Below are positions 23,125 through 31,696 of a stretch of 64,000 nucleotides of DNA, piece after piece. Numbering within the stretch: position 1 is the stretch's first letter; each line of letters opens with the position of its first letter. Origin of the DNA: JAYPWI01 sp964629575 (GTDB lineage Bacteria; Actinomycetota; Acidimicrobiia; Acidimicrobiales; Poriferisodalaceae). The translations under genes were made by a program, and so were the position numbers. Below the pieces are notes generated by a model that worked only from the letters and a program-made list of their open reading frames with translations, ran no database searches and had not been told where the DNA came from. The stretch is taken from the NCBI GenBank assembly GCA_964629575.1, contig CAZVUM010000011.1, positions 1 to 64,000 on the forward strand, written 5' to 3'.

Positions 23125-24787
23125 GGACCGGCTCGCCGCCGAGCACAGTGCCGTGCACCGGAATGTCCTTCAGGGCCATCGGATCGACCTCGAAGGGATC
23201 GTCGTCGAGCACCGTCAGGTCGGCGAGCTTTCCGACCTCGAGCGAGCCCAGCTCGTGGTCGCGCCGTAGGATGTGCGCCGCGTCGATCGTCACCGCGCGC
23301 AGGGCGCGCTCGACTCCGATGCGCTCCCCGGGAGCAAGCACCGTCTCGCCGTCTGCGCCGACGCGATTCACGGCCACCCACGCAGCGGTCAAGGGGTGCA
23401 TCGGCCCGACGACGAGGTTGAAGTCCGAGTGCAAAGCGAACACCACGCCCTCCCGTTCGAGCGACCCCAGCCGCGCGGTGGCCTCCGAGCGGTCAGGTCC
23501 GAACCCCGCGTCGGCGTGCATCTGAGCGCGGTAGTGGACGAAGTAGCAGTTGACGCTGGCCTTGCCGCCGAGTGCAGCGAGTCGCCGCGCCTGCGCCGGG
23601 TTCGACAGGCAGTAGTGCTCGATGGTGAATCGGTGATCGAACCGAGGATGCCGCTCTTGGAGCGCAGCGAGCGTGTCGAGGGTCATGTCGACCGTCTTGT
23701 CGCCGTTGGCGTGCGAGTGGATCTGCACTCCGGCCTTCCAGAACGGCAGCATTCGTTCGGCCATGTCCTCCCACGGGACCTCGCCGGTGTGCCCGGTGTC
23801 GTCGTCGAGGTACCCCGGCTCGTTCATGATGAGCGTCATTGAGGGGTAACTGCCGTCGTTCACGTACTTCACGCCATGGGTCGTGAGGCGATCGTCGCCA
23901 ACAGCCCGCTTCGAGGCGAGAAAGTCGAGCATGTCGTCGCCGTACTGCTTTCGGAGCCGCGGCTCGAAGGGGATCATCGAGATGCGAAGGGGGAACGTGC
24001 CCTCGTCAATGGCCGCCCGGTGGTCGTCCCATTCGCGGTCGAAGCCGTCGAAACCCCAGACGAGATCAGCGGTGGTTGTCACTCCGGCTGCGGCAGCGAC
24101 GGCGCCCATCCGGTCGATTGCCTCGCGCCCGAAACCCTCGCCATACACCAGTGAGGCGACGGGGCGGGTGGCCCGACCCACAGCCTCGGTCTCGACGAAC
24201 CAGCCGTTCAACCGACCATCGGGGTAGCGACCGAGGCCGTGTCCGTTCGAGTTGTCGTCGACCTCGATGAGACGGAGCATGGGCGAGTTGACGTAGACGA
24301 TGTGGGGCGCATAGGAGATCACCCAGATCGGCACCGTGTCGGACACCTGGTCGAGCATGTCCCTATCGAGGTGGCCTCGCTGAGAGGCGGGATCGAACCC
24401 CCATGCGGTGATCGGGCGGTCGGGGTTGTCGTGCATCTCGGCCAGTCGCCCCAGCTCTGCCAGCACGGCGGGAACGTCTGCGAGACCCGACCGCATGCCG
24501 TGCGGTGACGGCGAGTCGATGGGGCCGATGTACTCCAACCCCATGTAGGTGCCCGACATCCGAAGGTGGGTATGCGGGTCGACCAATCCCGGTATGAGCA
24601 CCTTGTCGGAGTAGCGGTCGTCGATCTCGTGTGGGTGGCGTCGCAGCCACGGCTCCATGGAGTCGAGATCCCCGACAGACACGATTCGACCATCGGCCAC
24701 TGCGATGGCCGTCCCCCGCGGTCGACCGGGGTCCATCGTGTGGATGCGCGCTGCGGTGAACACGCGTAGATCCCTCAACTCCGCCAT
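23117..24787 (-). CDS. metal-dependent amidohydrolase (YtcJ-like, amidohydrolase 3 family)
   Basis: A 556-residue cytoplasmic amidohydrolase of the YtcJ type. The metal site shows LIPGLVDPHTHLRMSG (His-x-His, about residue 72), then IHSHANGDKT, FTIEHYCLS and FALHSDFNLVVGPMHPL, each contributing conserved His or Asp residues. N-terminal ARIHTMDPGRPRGTAIAVADGRIVSVGD and C-terminal LGSLEVGKLADLTVLDDDPF form the small beta-sandwich of the superfamily. The substrate is unknown; relatives hydrolyse N-acyl or formamide-type bonds. Its TGA stop is the first codon of a TGACGCGTC repeat, and the gene overlaps the CobW-like gene by eight bases. Confidence 0.88.
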   Translation of the reverse strand: MAELRDLRVFTAARIHTMDPGRPRGTAIAVADGRIVSVGDLDSMEPWLRRHPHEIDDRYSDKVLIPGLVDPHTHLRMSGTYMGLEYIGPIDSPSPHGMRSGLADVPAVLAELGRLAEMHDNPDRPITAWGFDPASQRGHLDRDMLDQVSDTVPIWVISYAPHIVYVNSPMLRLIEVDDNSNGHGLGRYPDGRLNGWFVETEAVGRATRPVASLVYGEGFGREAIDRMGAVAAAAGVTTTADLVWGFDGFDREWDDHRAAIDEGTFPLRISMIPFEPRLRKQYGDDMLDFLASKRAVGDDRLTTHGVKYVNDGSYPSMTLIMNEPGYLDDDTGHTGEVPWEDMAERMLPFWKAGVQIHSHANGDKTVDMTLDTLAALQERHPRFDHRFTIEHYCLSNPAQARRLAALGGKASVNCYFVHYRAQMHADAGFGPDRSEATARLGSLEREGVVFALHSDFNLVVGPMHPLTAAWVAVNRVGADGETVLAPGERIGVERALRAVTIDAAHILRRDHELGSLEVGKLADLTVLDDDPFEVDPMALKDIPVHGTVLGGEPVHD

Positions 24788-24991
24788 CGCTGCCCCCTCG
24801 GTCGTCCCTGACCGTCAGTCTCGCACGACGAACCAGGTCCGTCCCGACCCCACACAAGCGCCGCTCTACCACACCCTGGGTGGGGAGTCTCTACGGCATT
24901 TTCGAGTGTTTTCAGCTTTATGAATGGGTTTCACGCACTACCAGCGAACCGAATTGCCACTCTCCGAGGTGTGTGGCTAGATTTGCGCAGC
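24788..24991 (+). promoter_or_regulatory. promoter region of the Flp/Tad pilus operon (likely leaderless)
   Basis: The intergenic stretch between the divergent amidohydrolase and cpaB-like genes becomes AT-richer from 24890. TTGCCA (24954-24959) and TAGATT (24978-24983), 18 bases apart, make a good sigma-70 type promoter. The ATG of the first pilus gene is eight bases after the -10 box, so the transcript probably begins at or next to the start codon. Confidence 0.55.
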
Positions 24992-25666
24992 ATGAGTTCG
25001 GGTGGGCCGCGGGAGAGAGTTCGCACCGAAGATGCGGCGAGAAAGATTCGACCGCGTCGCGTCTGGCCGGGGAGTCGGGCCACGGTGGGAGGGCTCCTCG
25101 TCGCCCTGGCGGCCTTGGCGCTCTACAGCCTCGCGATCCGCAGCGACAGCGAACCCACCACTTCCTACGTCGTCGCCGTCGTCGACATCGCACCGGGCGC
25201 CACCATCACCGCGGACATGCTCGGCCTGCAACCGATCGACCTCCCAGTGTCGGTGACGGGTTCGGTCTTTTCCCCGCTCGACGAGGATCTGGTGCTCGGC
25301 GGCGTCGCCGTCGCGCCCATCACCCAGGGCGCGATCGTGCCTCGCGCCGCGGTTCGCGGTCCCGACCAGATCACCGCGGCTCTCACGGAGATCAGCTTCG
25401 AGATCGCTGCCCCGCGAGCCCTCAACGGGCGTTTGCGTGCCGGTGAACGGGTGGACCTGCTCGTCACCGTCGGCAACGGCGCAGAGGCCACGACGCAGCG
25501 CCTGCTCGACGGCGTTCTCGTCACGGCGATCCACGACGGAAGCGACATCGCCCTGGGCGTCGACGACATCGTGGTGACGGTCGCGCTGGCAGAGCCCGAC
25601 GAGGCCGTAGCCCTCGTCAACGCCGTCGACACCGGCCGCGTCACCCTCGTGCGAGCGACCAAGTGA
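24992..25666 (+). CDS. CpaB/RcpC-like Flp pilus protein with SAF domain
   Basis: A 224-residue membrane-anchored protein: basic N-terminus, one helix (ATVGGLLVALAALALYSLAI, about residues 31-50), then a SAF-type domain beginning VVAVVDIAPGATITADMLGLQPIDLP. CpaB/RcpC proteins carry paired SAF-like modules and help the Flp pilus cross the envelope; in monoderm bacteria the partner secretin is absent and the role is less clear. The following region GRLRAGERVDLLVTVGNG fits the second half of the family. The gene is first in the pilus operon and overlaps the next by four bases (GTGA). Confidence 0.8.
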   Translation: MSSGGPRERVRTEDAARKIRPRRVWPGSRATVGGLLVALAALALYSLAIRSDSEPTTSYVVAVVDIAPGATITADMLGLQPIDLPVSVTGSVFSPLDEDLVLGGVAVAPITQGAIVPRAAVRGPDQITAALTEISFEIAAPRALNGRLRAGERVDLLVTVGNGAEATTQRLLDGVLVTAIHDGSDIALGVDDIVVTVALAEPDEAVALVNAVDTGRVTLVRATK

Positions 25667-26964
25667 TCTCCACCGATCGCTGGGTCCTGCTGGGTCTCGC
25701 GCCCGCCCGGGCACCGTGGTTCCGGCAGGTGACGGGCTGGGCGATGTCGGCCGCCTTGCCGATCGAGTTCGTCAAGTGCGTCTCGATCGAGGAAGTGCGC
25801 TCCCGCCTCGGATCCGGCCGACCGCATTCGGCCGTGCTGCTCGACGCAGGCATGTCGGGGGTGGATCGCGATGTCCTGGGCCTGGCAGCTACTCACGGCG
25901 CAAGCCCGATCGTCGTCGCGGGACCGACGAGTCCGACCGATTGGGCGACTCTCGGCGCGGCAGCCGTTCTCGATCCCGACTTCACGCGCAGCGATCTGCT
26001 CGAGACCCTCCAGAAATCTGCGCCGCCGGTGCACGACCACGAGATCTCCGAGGAGCGGCATGCTCCTGCACCGGTCGGTCGCGGCCAGCTCGTCGCGGTG
26101 ATCGGCCGCCCGGGCAGCGGGGTGTCGACCTGTGCGGTCGCACTGGCACAGGGTCTCGCCGACGACCCCGTGTTCGGCGGGCGGGTCGTGCTCGCCGACC
26201 TGGCCCGCCACGCCGATCAAGCCCTGCTCCACGATGCCCACGATGTCGTTCCCGGCATCCAGGAGCTCGTCGAAGCCCACAGGCTCGGCACGCCGACTGC
26301 CGCCCAAACACGGGCGATGACGTTCAACGTCCCCTCCCGCGGCTACGACGTCCTCCTCGGCCTCCGGCGCCCGCGCGACTGGATCGAGCTCCGACCCGCT
26401 GCCTTCGAGTCTGCGCTCACCGGACTTCTCGCCAGCCACCTGGCCGTGGTGGCGGACCTCGAAGCCGATCTCGAAGGGTCCGAAGGCGCGGGCAGCCACG
26501 ATGTCGAGGACAGGAACATCGCGGCGCGGCACACCGTTGGCGAGGCCGATGCCGTCATGGTCGTCGGCCGGCCAGCTCTGGCAGGCGTTCGTGGGCTCGT
26601 GCGCCTGATCGACGAGCTCCTCGCCCACGGCGTCGACCCGCGCCGCCTTCTGCCCGTGATCACCCACGCACCGCGCCGAGCGCGAGATCGGTCGGAGATC
26701 GCGAGCGCCCTTGCCGACCTCGCGGCCTCCGACGAGGCGCGCACCGTCGCAACGCCGATACACCTGACCGAGCGCCGCACCCTCGACGACGTTCACCGCA
26801 ACGGCACCCGACTCCCCGCGGCGATCGTGGCCCCGCTGACCGCGGCCGCACGGATCGCTATGACCCGAGGCGCGTCCCCACACATCGCTCAGACTGACGA
26901 GCCGGCGCTGGTCGCCCCCGGCTCCCTCGGCCTGTGGAACGACGACATCGGGGTCGACCCATGA
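25663..26964 (+). CDS. CpaE-like ATPase/receiver-type pilus assembly protein
   Basis: A 433-residue protein with an N-terminal domain (about 1-120) reminiscent of the degenerate receiver of CpaE and a C-terminal MinD/ParA-type NTPase domain. The nucleotide loop is aberrant: VAVIGRPGSGVSTCAVALAQGL has Val in place of the P-loop Lys, so ATP hydrolysis may be lost. GGRVVLADLARHADQALL is in the place of Walker A-prime/B. CpaE homologues localise Tad pili at the membrane. The order with cpaF, tadB and tadC supports the assignment. It starts GTG at 25663, overlapping the CpaB stop, and its own stop overlaps the cpaF start as ATGA. Confidence 0.75.
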   Translation: MISTDRWVLLGLAPARAPWFRQVTGWAMSAALPIEFVKCVSIEEVRSRLGSGRPHSAVLLDAGMSGVDRDVLGLAATHGASPIVVAGPTSPTDWATLGAAAVLDPDFTRSDLLETLQKSAPPVHDHEISEERHAPAPVGRGQLVAVIGRPGSGVSTCAVALAQGLADDPVFGGRVVLADLARHADQALLHDAHDVVPGIQELVEAHRLGTPTAAQTRAMTFNVPSRGYDVLLGLRRPRDWIELRPAAFESALTGLLASHLAVVADLEADLEGSEGAGSHDVEDRNIAARHTVGEADAVMVVGRPALAGVRGLVRLIDELLAHGVDPRRLLPVITHAPRRARDRSEIASALADLAASDEARTVATPIHLTERRTLDDVHRNGTRLPAAIVAPLTAAARIAMTRGASPHIAQTDEPALVAPGSLGLWNDDIGVDP

Positions 26965-28262
26965 CCGCGCCGTCGCCCCTTGCCGAAATCGAGGCGGCCG
27001 TCCACGAGCGGGCGAAGCGACTCACCGGCTCGCCCCACGACACCGGCGCCGAGCTCGAACGCCTCGTGGGCGAAGAGGTCGCCCGCTGGAACCTCGAGTT
27101 CAAGCGGGGCGAGAGGGAACACGAGCTCACCGACACCGCTCGAGTGGTCGAACGGGTGAGCCGCAACCTGACCGGCTACGGGCCGCTCGATCCGCTTCTC
27201 CAGGACGACGACGTGTGGGAGGTGATGGTCAACGCCCCAGACGACATCTTCGTGAAGCGACACAACGCGCCGAGCGGCTACCACGACGAGGTCTTCCACG
27301 ACGACGAGCACGTGAGGCGGACCCTCACCAAGATCCTCGACGACGCGTCGGGTGCGCACCGCACGCTCGACCCGAGCGAGGGGCTTCAGGACGCGCAACT
27401 CGACGACGGTGCCCGGCTCCACATCGTGCATGGAGACATCAGCCGCGGCGGCCACCTGATGTTCAACATTCGCAAGTTCACGGGCGTTGCGTACCGCAAC
27501 CTGGACGAACTGGTCGAGTCCGGCACGCTCACCCCGGGCGTGGCGGCGGTTCTGCGGAGTGCCGTCCGCGCTCGGCTGTCGATCCTCGTGGCCGGTTCGC
27601 CCGGCGCGGGAAAGACCACGCTGCTCTCCTGCTGCGCTGCCGAACTCGACCCCTCGCTGCGGGTCGTGACCGCCGAGGAAGTGTTCGAGCTCGACATTCC
27701 GCTGCCCAACGTGGCGAGCATGCAGACCCGCCCCGCACGCAGCGAGCGCGACGAGGTCGACCTGCGCCGCCTCGTCGCAGGCTTCCTTCGCATGGCCCCC
27801 GACGTCGCAATCGTCGGCGAGGTGCGCGACCGCGAGGCGCTGCCGCTGATGCTCACGCTGTCGAGCGGCGTCACGGGTTACACCACGATCCACGCCGGAT
27901 CGGCACGACAGGCCCTCACCCGACTGCGGTTCATCTGCCAGCTGGCCGATACGGCCAACGAGGTTCCGCTCAGCGCGTTGAACCAACTCATCAGCGAGGC
28001 GATCGACCTCGTGGTTCACGTCCACCGTGGGCCATGCGGCGTGGAGGTGACGAGCGTCGTCGCCGTCGAGGATCTGGCCGCAGGAGCAGATGCGGTGCAG
28101 TTCACGGCGACCGATCTGTTCGCCAAGCCGGATCCGCAGCGCGCGGCGGCATGGACCGGACAGACCCCGACGCGTCTCGGCGGCCGACTGGCGGCGCTCG
28201 GGGTGGACCTGGCCGACCTCATCGACACGCGCGGCGCCGAAGCCGAGCGAGGCACGCGATGA
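26961..28262 (+). CDS. cpaF/tadA: CpaF/TadA pilus assembly ATPase
   Basis: A 433-residue type II/IV secretion ATPase powering Flp pilus assembly. It has the CpaF N-terminal helical domain, then RNLTGYGPLDPLLQDDDVWEVMVNAPDDIFV, Walker A in ILVAGSPGAGKTTLLSCC (about residue 213), the Asp box, and the Walker B/His box segments IVGEVRDREALPLML and SSGVTGYTTIHAGSARQAL. This is a complete set of catalytic motifs. ATG at 26961 overlaps the CpaE-like stop by four bases and its stop overlaps tadB. Confidence 0.93.
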   Translation: MTAPSPLAEIEAAVHERAKRLTGSPHDTGAELERLVGEEVARWNLEFKRGEREHELTDTARVVERVSRNLTGYGPLDPLLQDDDVWEVMVNAPDDIFVKRHNAPSGYHDEVFHDDEHVRRTLTKILDDASGAHRTLDPSEGLQDAQLDDGARLHIVHGDISRGGHLMFNIRKFTGVAYRNLDELVESGTLTPGVAAVLRSAVRARLSILVAGSPGAGKTTLLSCCAAELDPSLRVVTAEEVFELDIPLPNVASMQTRPARSERDEVDLRRLVAGFLRMAPDVAIVGEVRDREALPLMLTLSSGVTGYTTIHAGSARQALTRLRFICQLADTANEVPLSALNQLISEAIDLVVHVHRGPCGVEVTSVVAVEDLAAGADAVQFTATDLFAKPDPQRAAAWTGQTPTRLGGRLAALGVDLADLIDTRGAEAERGTR

Positions 28263-29134
28263 CCGCGGTGGCGATCGCGATGTGCGGGGCTGCGGGCGTC
28301 TACCTCCTCTACACGCGGGTGGCCTTCGGGCGGCGCGGTCTGGTGGACGGTGCCCGACTTGCCACCGCTCGCTCCCGCGGGTCGCTCTGGCTTCGCCAAG
28401 CAGGGCTACGAGACGTGCGTTGGCCCGAGTTCGTCGCGGCGAGCCTGATCCTCTCGTTCCTGGCGTTCCTGCTCGCCTGGGCAGTCTTCGGTGGAGTGCT
28501 TCCTGGCGCGGTGACCGGCCTCGTTGCCGCCACAGCGCCGTTCGTCGCCTACCGCGCGAGGCGGGCCCGGAGGCTCGCCGTCGCTCAAGAGGCTTGGCCA
28601 CGCCTGATCGAGGAGATCCGCGTGCTCGTCGCCAGCGCGGGCCGGTCGATTCCTCAAGCGCTCTTCGTCGTCGGAAGGCGAGCGCCCGTCGAGCTCTCGC
28701 GAGCCTTCGAGGCCGCGCACCGTGAGTGGCTGCTGACGACCGACTTCGAGCGGGCCTTGAGGGTCCTCAAACACGAGATGGCCCACCCGACCGCCGACAT
28801 CACCTGCGAGACGCTGCTCACGGCGCACACCGTCGGCGGCGTGGACCTGGACAGGCGCCTCCGGGACCTGGCCGATGATCGATTGGCCGACGTCCAGGCG
28901 CGCAAGGATGCACGTGCGAAACAGTCGGGGGCCCGCTTTGCTCGCGCTTTCGTCCTCGTGGTCCCCCTCGGTATGGCGCTCGTCGGGTTGAGCATCGGGC
29001 GGGGACGAGCGGCCTATGAGACGTCGATGGGCCAGCTCCTGGTCGGCGTCGGTTTGGTCATGCTTCTCGTCTGCTGGCTGTGGGCGAGTCGCATCATGGC
29101 GATACCGGTCGAGCGGCGGGTGTTCGACCGATGA
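28259..29134 (+). CDS. tadB: TadB-like Flp pilus inner-membrane protein
   Basis: A 291-residue polytopic protein of the T2SF family. Helices are seen at the N-terminus (AVAIAMCGAAGVYLLY), around residue 65-100 (LILSFLAFLLAWAVFGGVL, LVAATAPFVAY) and at the end (ARAFVLVVPLGMALVGLS, LLVGVGLVMLLVCWLWA). The cytoplasmic middle has the GspF-like helix bundle (WPRLIEEIRVLVASAGRSIPQALFVVG). TadB and TadC form the platform that works with the CpaF ATPase. ATGA overlaps connect it to cpaF upstream and tadC downstream. Confidence 0.87.
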   Translation: MTAVAIAMCGAAGVYLLYTRVAFGRRGLVDGARLATARSRGSLWLRQAGLRDVRWPEFVAASLILSFLAFLLAWAVFGGVLPGAVTGLVAATAPFVAYRARRARRLAVAQEAWPRLIEEIRVLVASAGRSIPQALFVVGRRAPVELSRAFEAAHREWLLTTDFERALRVLKHEMAHPTADITCETLLTAHTVGGVDLDRRLRDLADDRLADVQARKDARAKQSGARFARAFVLVVPLGMALVGLSIGRGRAAYETSMGQLLVGVGLVMLLVCWLWASRIMAIPVERRVFDR

Positions 29135-30033
29135 GTCGCCTGGTCGCGCTCACGACGCTCGCCGTGTGGCTCGGGTCGACCCTGGTCCTCTCCGAGATCC
29201 GCTGGTTCCGACGGCTGGCCCTCGTCGAGCGAGTCGAGCCCTTCGTTCCCGGCGGAGGCCGTTTGGGACAGCGTTCGGGAAATCGAAGTCTGCGCGAGGT
29301 CTTCGGCCCGCTGGCGACGACCCTAGGAGCGCGACTCGCCCGCGGTGTCGGCGTGAGCGAGGAGCTCGAGCGGCGACTCGAACGGATCGCAGCGTTGGCA
29401 ACGCCGGCTGAGTTCCGCATGCGGCAGCTCGGCCACGCGGCTCTCGCCCTGGGAGGCTCTACCGCGCTCGCCATGCTCATCGGAGCCGGCGCGCCCGCGA
29501 CCCTGGGCCTCCTCCTCGGCGCGCCGCTCCTCGCCTTCCTCGTGGCTGAGCACCGCCTGGCCCGCGCTTCGGAGGAGCACCAGCGAGTGGTGTTCGCCGA
29601 GCTGCCGGTAGTCGCCGAACAGTTCGGGATGTTGGTCAGCTCTGGCTTTTCTCTCGCGGGAGCACTCGACCGGCTCGCGGATCGAGGCAACGGGGCGATC
29701 GCCCGCGATCTCACCCGCGTCATGACCAGGATCCGCCATGGCGTCGCACCAGACGACGCCCTCCGCGAATGGGCAGCGGTGGTCGACGTCGCCGAGGTCC
29801 ACCAGTTCGTCACCATCTTGTTGCTTCACGACGACACCGGAGATCTCGGATCCCTCGTCAGCCAAGAAGCCCGATCGGCACGACGCGAGTCTCAACGTCG
29901 CCTCATCGAGCGAATCGAGCGTCGCAACGAGCAGGTGTGGATCCCCGTCACCGTCGCGACCCTCGTGCCCGGCGTGATCTTTCTGGCGATCCCGTTCACC
30001 GACGCGCTGAGGAGCTTCGGTGCGCTCTCGTGA
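29131..30033 (+). CDS. tadC: TadC-like Flp pilus inner-membrane protein
   Basis: A 300-residue T2SF protein paralogous to TadB. Helices lie at residues 5-21, 110-150 (ALALGGSTALAMLIGAGAPATLGLLLGAPLLAFLV) and at the C-terminus (IPVTVATLVPGVIFLAIPF). The cytoplasmic part, VVFAELPVVAEQFGMLVSSGFSLAGALDRLA, is the classic TadC helix pair. It starts ATG 29131, overlapping tadB by four bases, and is followed by the leader ORF and pilin gene. Confidence 0.87.
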   Translation: MSRLVALTTLAVWLGSTLVLSEIRWFRRLALVERVEPFVPGGGRLGQRSGNRSLREVFGPLATTLGARLARGVGVSEELERRLERIAALATPAEFRMRQLGHAALALGGSTALAMLIGAGAPATLGLLLGAPLLAFLVAEHRLARASEEHQRVVFAELPVVAEQFGMLVSSGFSLAGALDRLADRGNGAIARDLTRVMTRIRHGVAPDDALREWAAVVDVAEVHQFVTILLLHDDTGDLGSLVSQEARSARRESQRRLIERIERRNEQVWIPVTVATLVPGVIFLAIPFTDALRSFGALS

Positions 30034-30046
30034 CCCTCTCCATCCA

Positions 30047-30100
30047 ATGACGCTCTCAACAGAGATGACGCTCTCAACAGAAATGACGTTCTCAACAGAA
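30047..30100. repeat. three tandem 18-bp repeats upstream of the pilin gene
   Basis: Three units at 30047-30064, 30065-30082 and 30083-30100, each starting ATGACG(C/T)TCTCAACAGA and differing at only two positions. The period is a multiple of three. Each unit begins with ATG. They fill the space between the tadC stop and the pilin ribosome-binding site. Confidence 0.92.
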
Positions 30101-30115
30101 AGGAGCCGACGATGA
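30047..30115 (+). CDS. 22-codon leader ORF (three MT(L/F)STE hexapeptides) coupled to the pilin gene
   Basis: Reading the 18-bp repeats in frame gives MTLSTE, MTLSTE, MTFSTE and then RSRR before a TGA at 30113-30115. That stop overlaps the pilin ATG (30112) as ATGA, the same junction used between most genes of this operon. There is no clear Shine-Dalgarno before the first ATG, but translation could arrive from tadC 13 bases upstream. The AGGAG at 30101-30105 would serve the pilin gene. Whether the peptide is made is not known. Confidence 0.45.
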   Translation: MTLSTEMTLSTEMTFSTERSRR

Positions 30116-30327
30116 CCGTCGCTCTTCCCATGTACTGCCTGGTGAGGTCCTTCCTCGTGACCGAAGGCCAACGTCTGCGCGACGAGCGAGGCGAGGGGGT
30201 GATCAGCGCTGCCATCGCGGTGCTGATCGTGGCCGCCCTCGGGGCGCTCATGTGGGTCGGCTTCCGCTCGATCTGGCAGACCACCGAGGCCAACACCAAC
30301 TCCCAGATCAGCCAGATTGGCGGCTGA
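30112..30327 (+). CDS. small Flp-type pilin-like membrane protein
   Basis: A 71-residue protein with the pattern of actinobacterial Flp pilins: a charged leader (EGQRLRDERGEG), one hydrophobic helix (VISAAIAVLIVAALGALMWVGF) and a short polar tail. The Arg-Gly-Glu-Gly before the helix is where a prepilin peptidase would cut, though no peptidase gene is in the window. AAAGGAG lies just before the ATG at 30112. It is preceded by the leader ORF and overlaps the TadE-like gene by 11 bases. Confidence 0.75.
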   Translation: MTVALPMYCLVRSFLVTEGQRLRDERGEGVISAAIAVLIVAALGALMWVGFRSIWQTTEANTNSQISQIGG

Positions 30328-30724
30328 TCCACCACCCGCCGCGCTGCGCGGCGAGGACGGGACAGGACTCATCTCCCTGTCCTGGGGGGTGTTGGCCTTT
30401 CTGACCTTCCTGCTGTTCACCGTCCACATCGCCGTCGGGCTCTATGCGACGTCGACCGTCTCGGCGGTCGGACATGACGCCGCGCGTCGGGTCGCCCTCG
30501 CGGGAGGATCGCCCGATGCGGTTCGCGAGACCGAATCATGGCTTGAGGAACGACTGGGAAGCGGGCTCGACGTCGAGCAGATCGTGTGGTCGATCGCGGA
30601 CGGTCGGGTGTCGCTGCAGCTTTCGGTTCGTCGACCGCACCTGCTGCTTGGACCGTTGGCGCCGGGCGGTGACGTCATCGAGCGCACCTTCATCGTCCGA
30701 GTCGAGAAACCGGTGGCGGCGTGA
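30317..30724 (+). CDS. TadE-like minor pilin/secreted membrane protein
   Basis: A 135-residue protein with one N-terminal helix (LISLSWGVLAFLTFLLFTVHIAVGLY) after EDGTG, followed by an external domain starting ATSTVSAVGHDAARRVALAGG. This is the layout of TadE-type pseudopilins in actinobacterial Tad loci. The start is TTG at 30317, overlapping the pilin stop; GTG 30350-region alternatives would remove the Glu-Asp-Gly-Thr-Gly before the helix. The stop overlaps the next gene by four bases. Confidence 0.72.
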   Translation: MAADPPPAALRGEDGTGLISLSWGVLAFLTFLLFTVHIAVGLYATSTVSAVGHDAARRVALAGGSPDAVRETESWLEERLGSGLDVEQIVWSIADGRVSLQLSVRRPHLLLGPLAPGGDVIERTFIVRVEKPVAA

Positions 30725-31194
30725 AGCGGTCCCGCCGGCACGCGGCGCGCAGCGAGAAGACCGCGCGACAAGAGGGGGTCGTGGGCTTCGAGATGCTTCC
30801 GCTCCTGGTGCTCGTGTTCGCCGTCGGGATCCTCCTGTTCGCCCAGATGTGGGCAGTCCTGGATGTGAAACTCGCCACCACCGCTGGGTCGCGTGAGGCT
30901 GCCCGGACCTTCGTCGAACAGCCGGCAGGCTCCCCGTCCGCTGCGGCCCGGGCGGCGGCCATCAGCGCGGGACAGCACGCGGCCACAGCCCACGGCCGAC
31001 CCGGTGTCACAATCGGCGTCGCAGCTGGTGGCCAGCTGGAGCGATGCGCAGCAGTGACGTTCGTCGCGACCGCCGAGGTGCAGCTGTTCCGGCTGCCACT
31101 CGTCGGCTCGCCGGCCTCGATCACGGTGCGCTCATCACATTCGGAGGTGGTCGACCCCTACCGAGACGGTCTCGACGGAGCTGTCTGTGGGTGA
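30721..31194 (+). CDS. TadE/TadG-like membrane protein
   Basis: A 157-residue protein: basic N-terminus, GVVGFEMLPLLVLVFAVGILLFAQMWAVLDVKLATTAGSREAARTFVEQPAG, then a secreted domain with two cysteines (LERCAAVTF, GAVCG). The helix followed by Ala-Ala-Arg-rich stalk is typical of TadE/TadG proteins in the Flp locus. GTG start at 30721 overlaps the previous stop; the downstream gene overlaps by eight bases. Confidence 0.75.
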   Translation: MKRSRRHAARSEKTARQEGVVGFEMLPLLVLVFAVGILLFAQMWAVLDVKLATTAGSREAARTFVEQPAGSPSAAARAAAISAGQHAATAHGRPGVTIGVAAGGQLERCAAVTFVATAEVQLFRLPLVGSPASITVRSSHSEVVDPYRDGLDGAVCG

Positions 31195-31630
31195 GAACCG
31201 GGCGGATCAGCGGGGCAGCGCTCTCCTTCTCATCCCCGCGGGCGTATTGATCGTCCTCCTGCTCGGCGCCCTCGTGGTCGACACGGCCGTCGTGTTCCTG
31301 GCCGAACGCGAGGCTGAGGCGACCGCGAGTGCCGCAGCGAACGACCTCGCAGCTCTGGCCCTGGACGAAGCAGAGCTCCGAACCACCGGCCGCTACGTAC
31401 TCGACCCGTACGCCTTGACCGATCTCGAGGACATCGTGCGCCGGACGGCGCTCGACCGCCTGTCCAGCGCTTTCGAACCCGGCTCGACGACAGTGACCAT
31501 CAGCGTCCTGGATGACGCCGTCATCGAGGTGAGGGTCACCGGCAGAGCCCGACGCATCATCGGTGTCCTGGGTGCGGGACCGCGCGATGTGGGGGCGGTC
31601 GCGAGAGGAACCGTCGACATCTCCAGCTGA
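31187..31630 (+). CDS. TadG-like Flp pilus assembly protein
   Basis: A 147-residue protein with an N-terminal GSALLLIPAGVLIVLLLGALVVDTAVVFLAEREAEATASAAANDLAALA segment. The helix followed by Asp-x-Ala and an Ala-Ala-Asn-Asp-Leu-Ala stretch is the conserved opening of putative Flp TadG proteins. The remainder is a small external domain. GTG start at 31187 overlaps the previous gene by eight bases. It is the last gene of the pilus operon; a separate promoter follows at 31662. Confidence 0.78.
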   Translation: MGENRADQRGSALLLIPAGVLIVLLLGALVVDTAVVFLAEREAEATASAAANDLAALALDEAELRTTGRYVLDPYALTDLEDIVRRTALDRLSSAFEPGSTTVTISVLDDAVIEVRVTGRARRIIGVLGAGPRDVGAVARGTVDISS

Positions 31631-31661
31631 CCTCCGACCGCCGACGATCGAAGGGCAACAG

Positions 31662-31696
31662 TTGACATCTTTCGTGATATTTCATATCTTTTCAAT
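31662..31696 (+). promoter_or_regulatory. sigma-70-like promoter for the pseudokinase gene, leaderless
   Basis: A perfect TTGACA (31662-31667) is followed by an AT-rich spacer of 17 bases and TATCTT (31685-31690). The GTG start codon is at 31697, seven bases after the -10 box, so transcription would start at or very near the initiation codon. The AT-rich patch stands out against the surrounding high-GC sequence. Confidence 0.6.
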
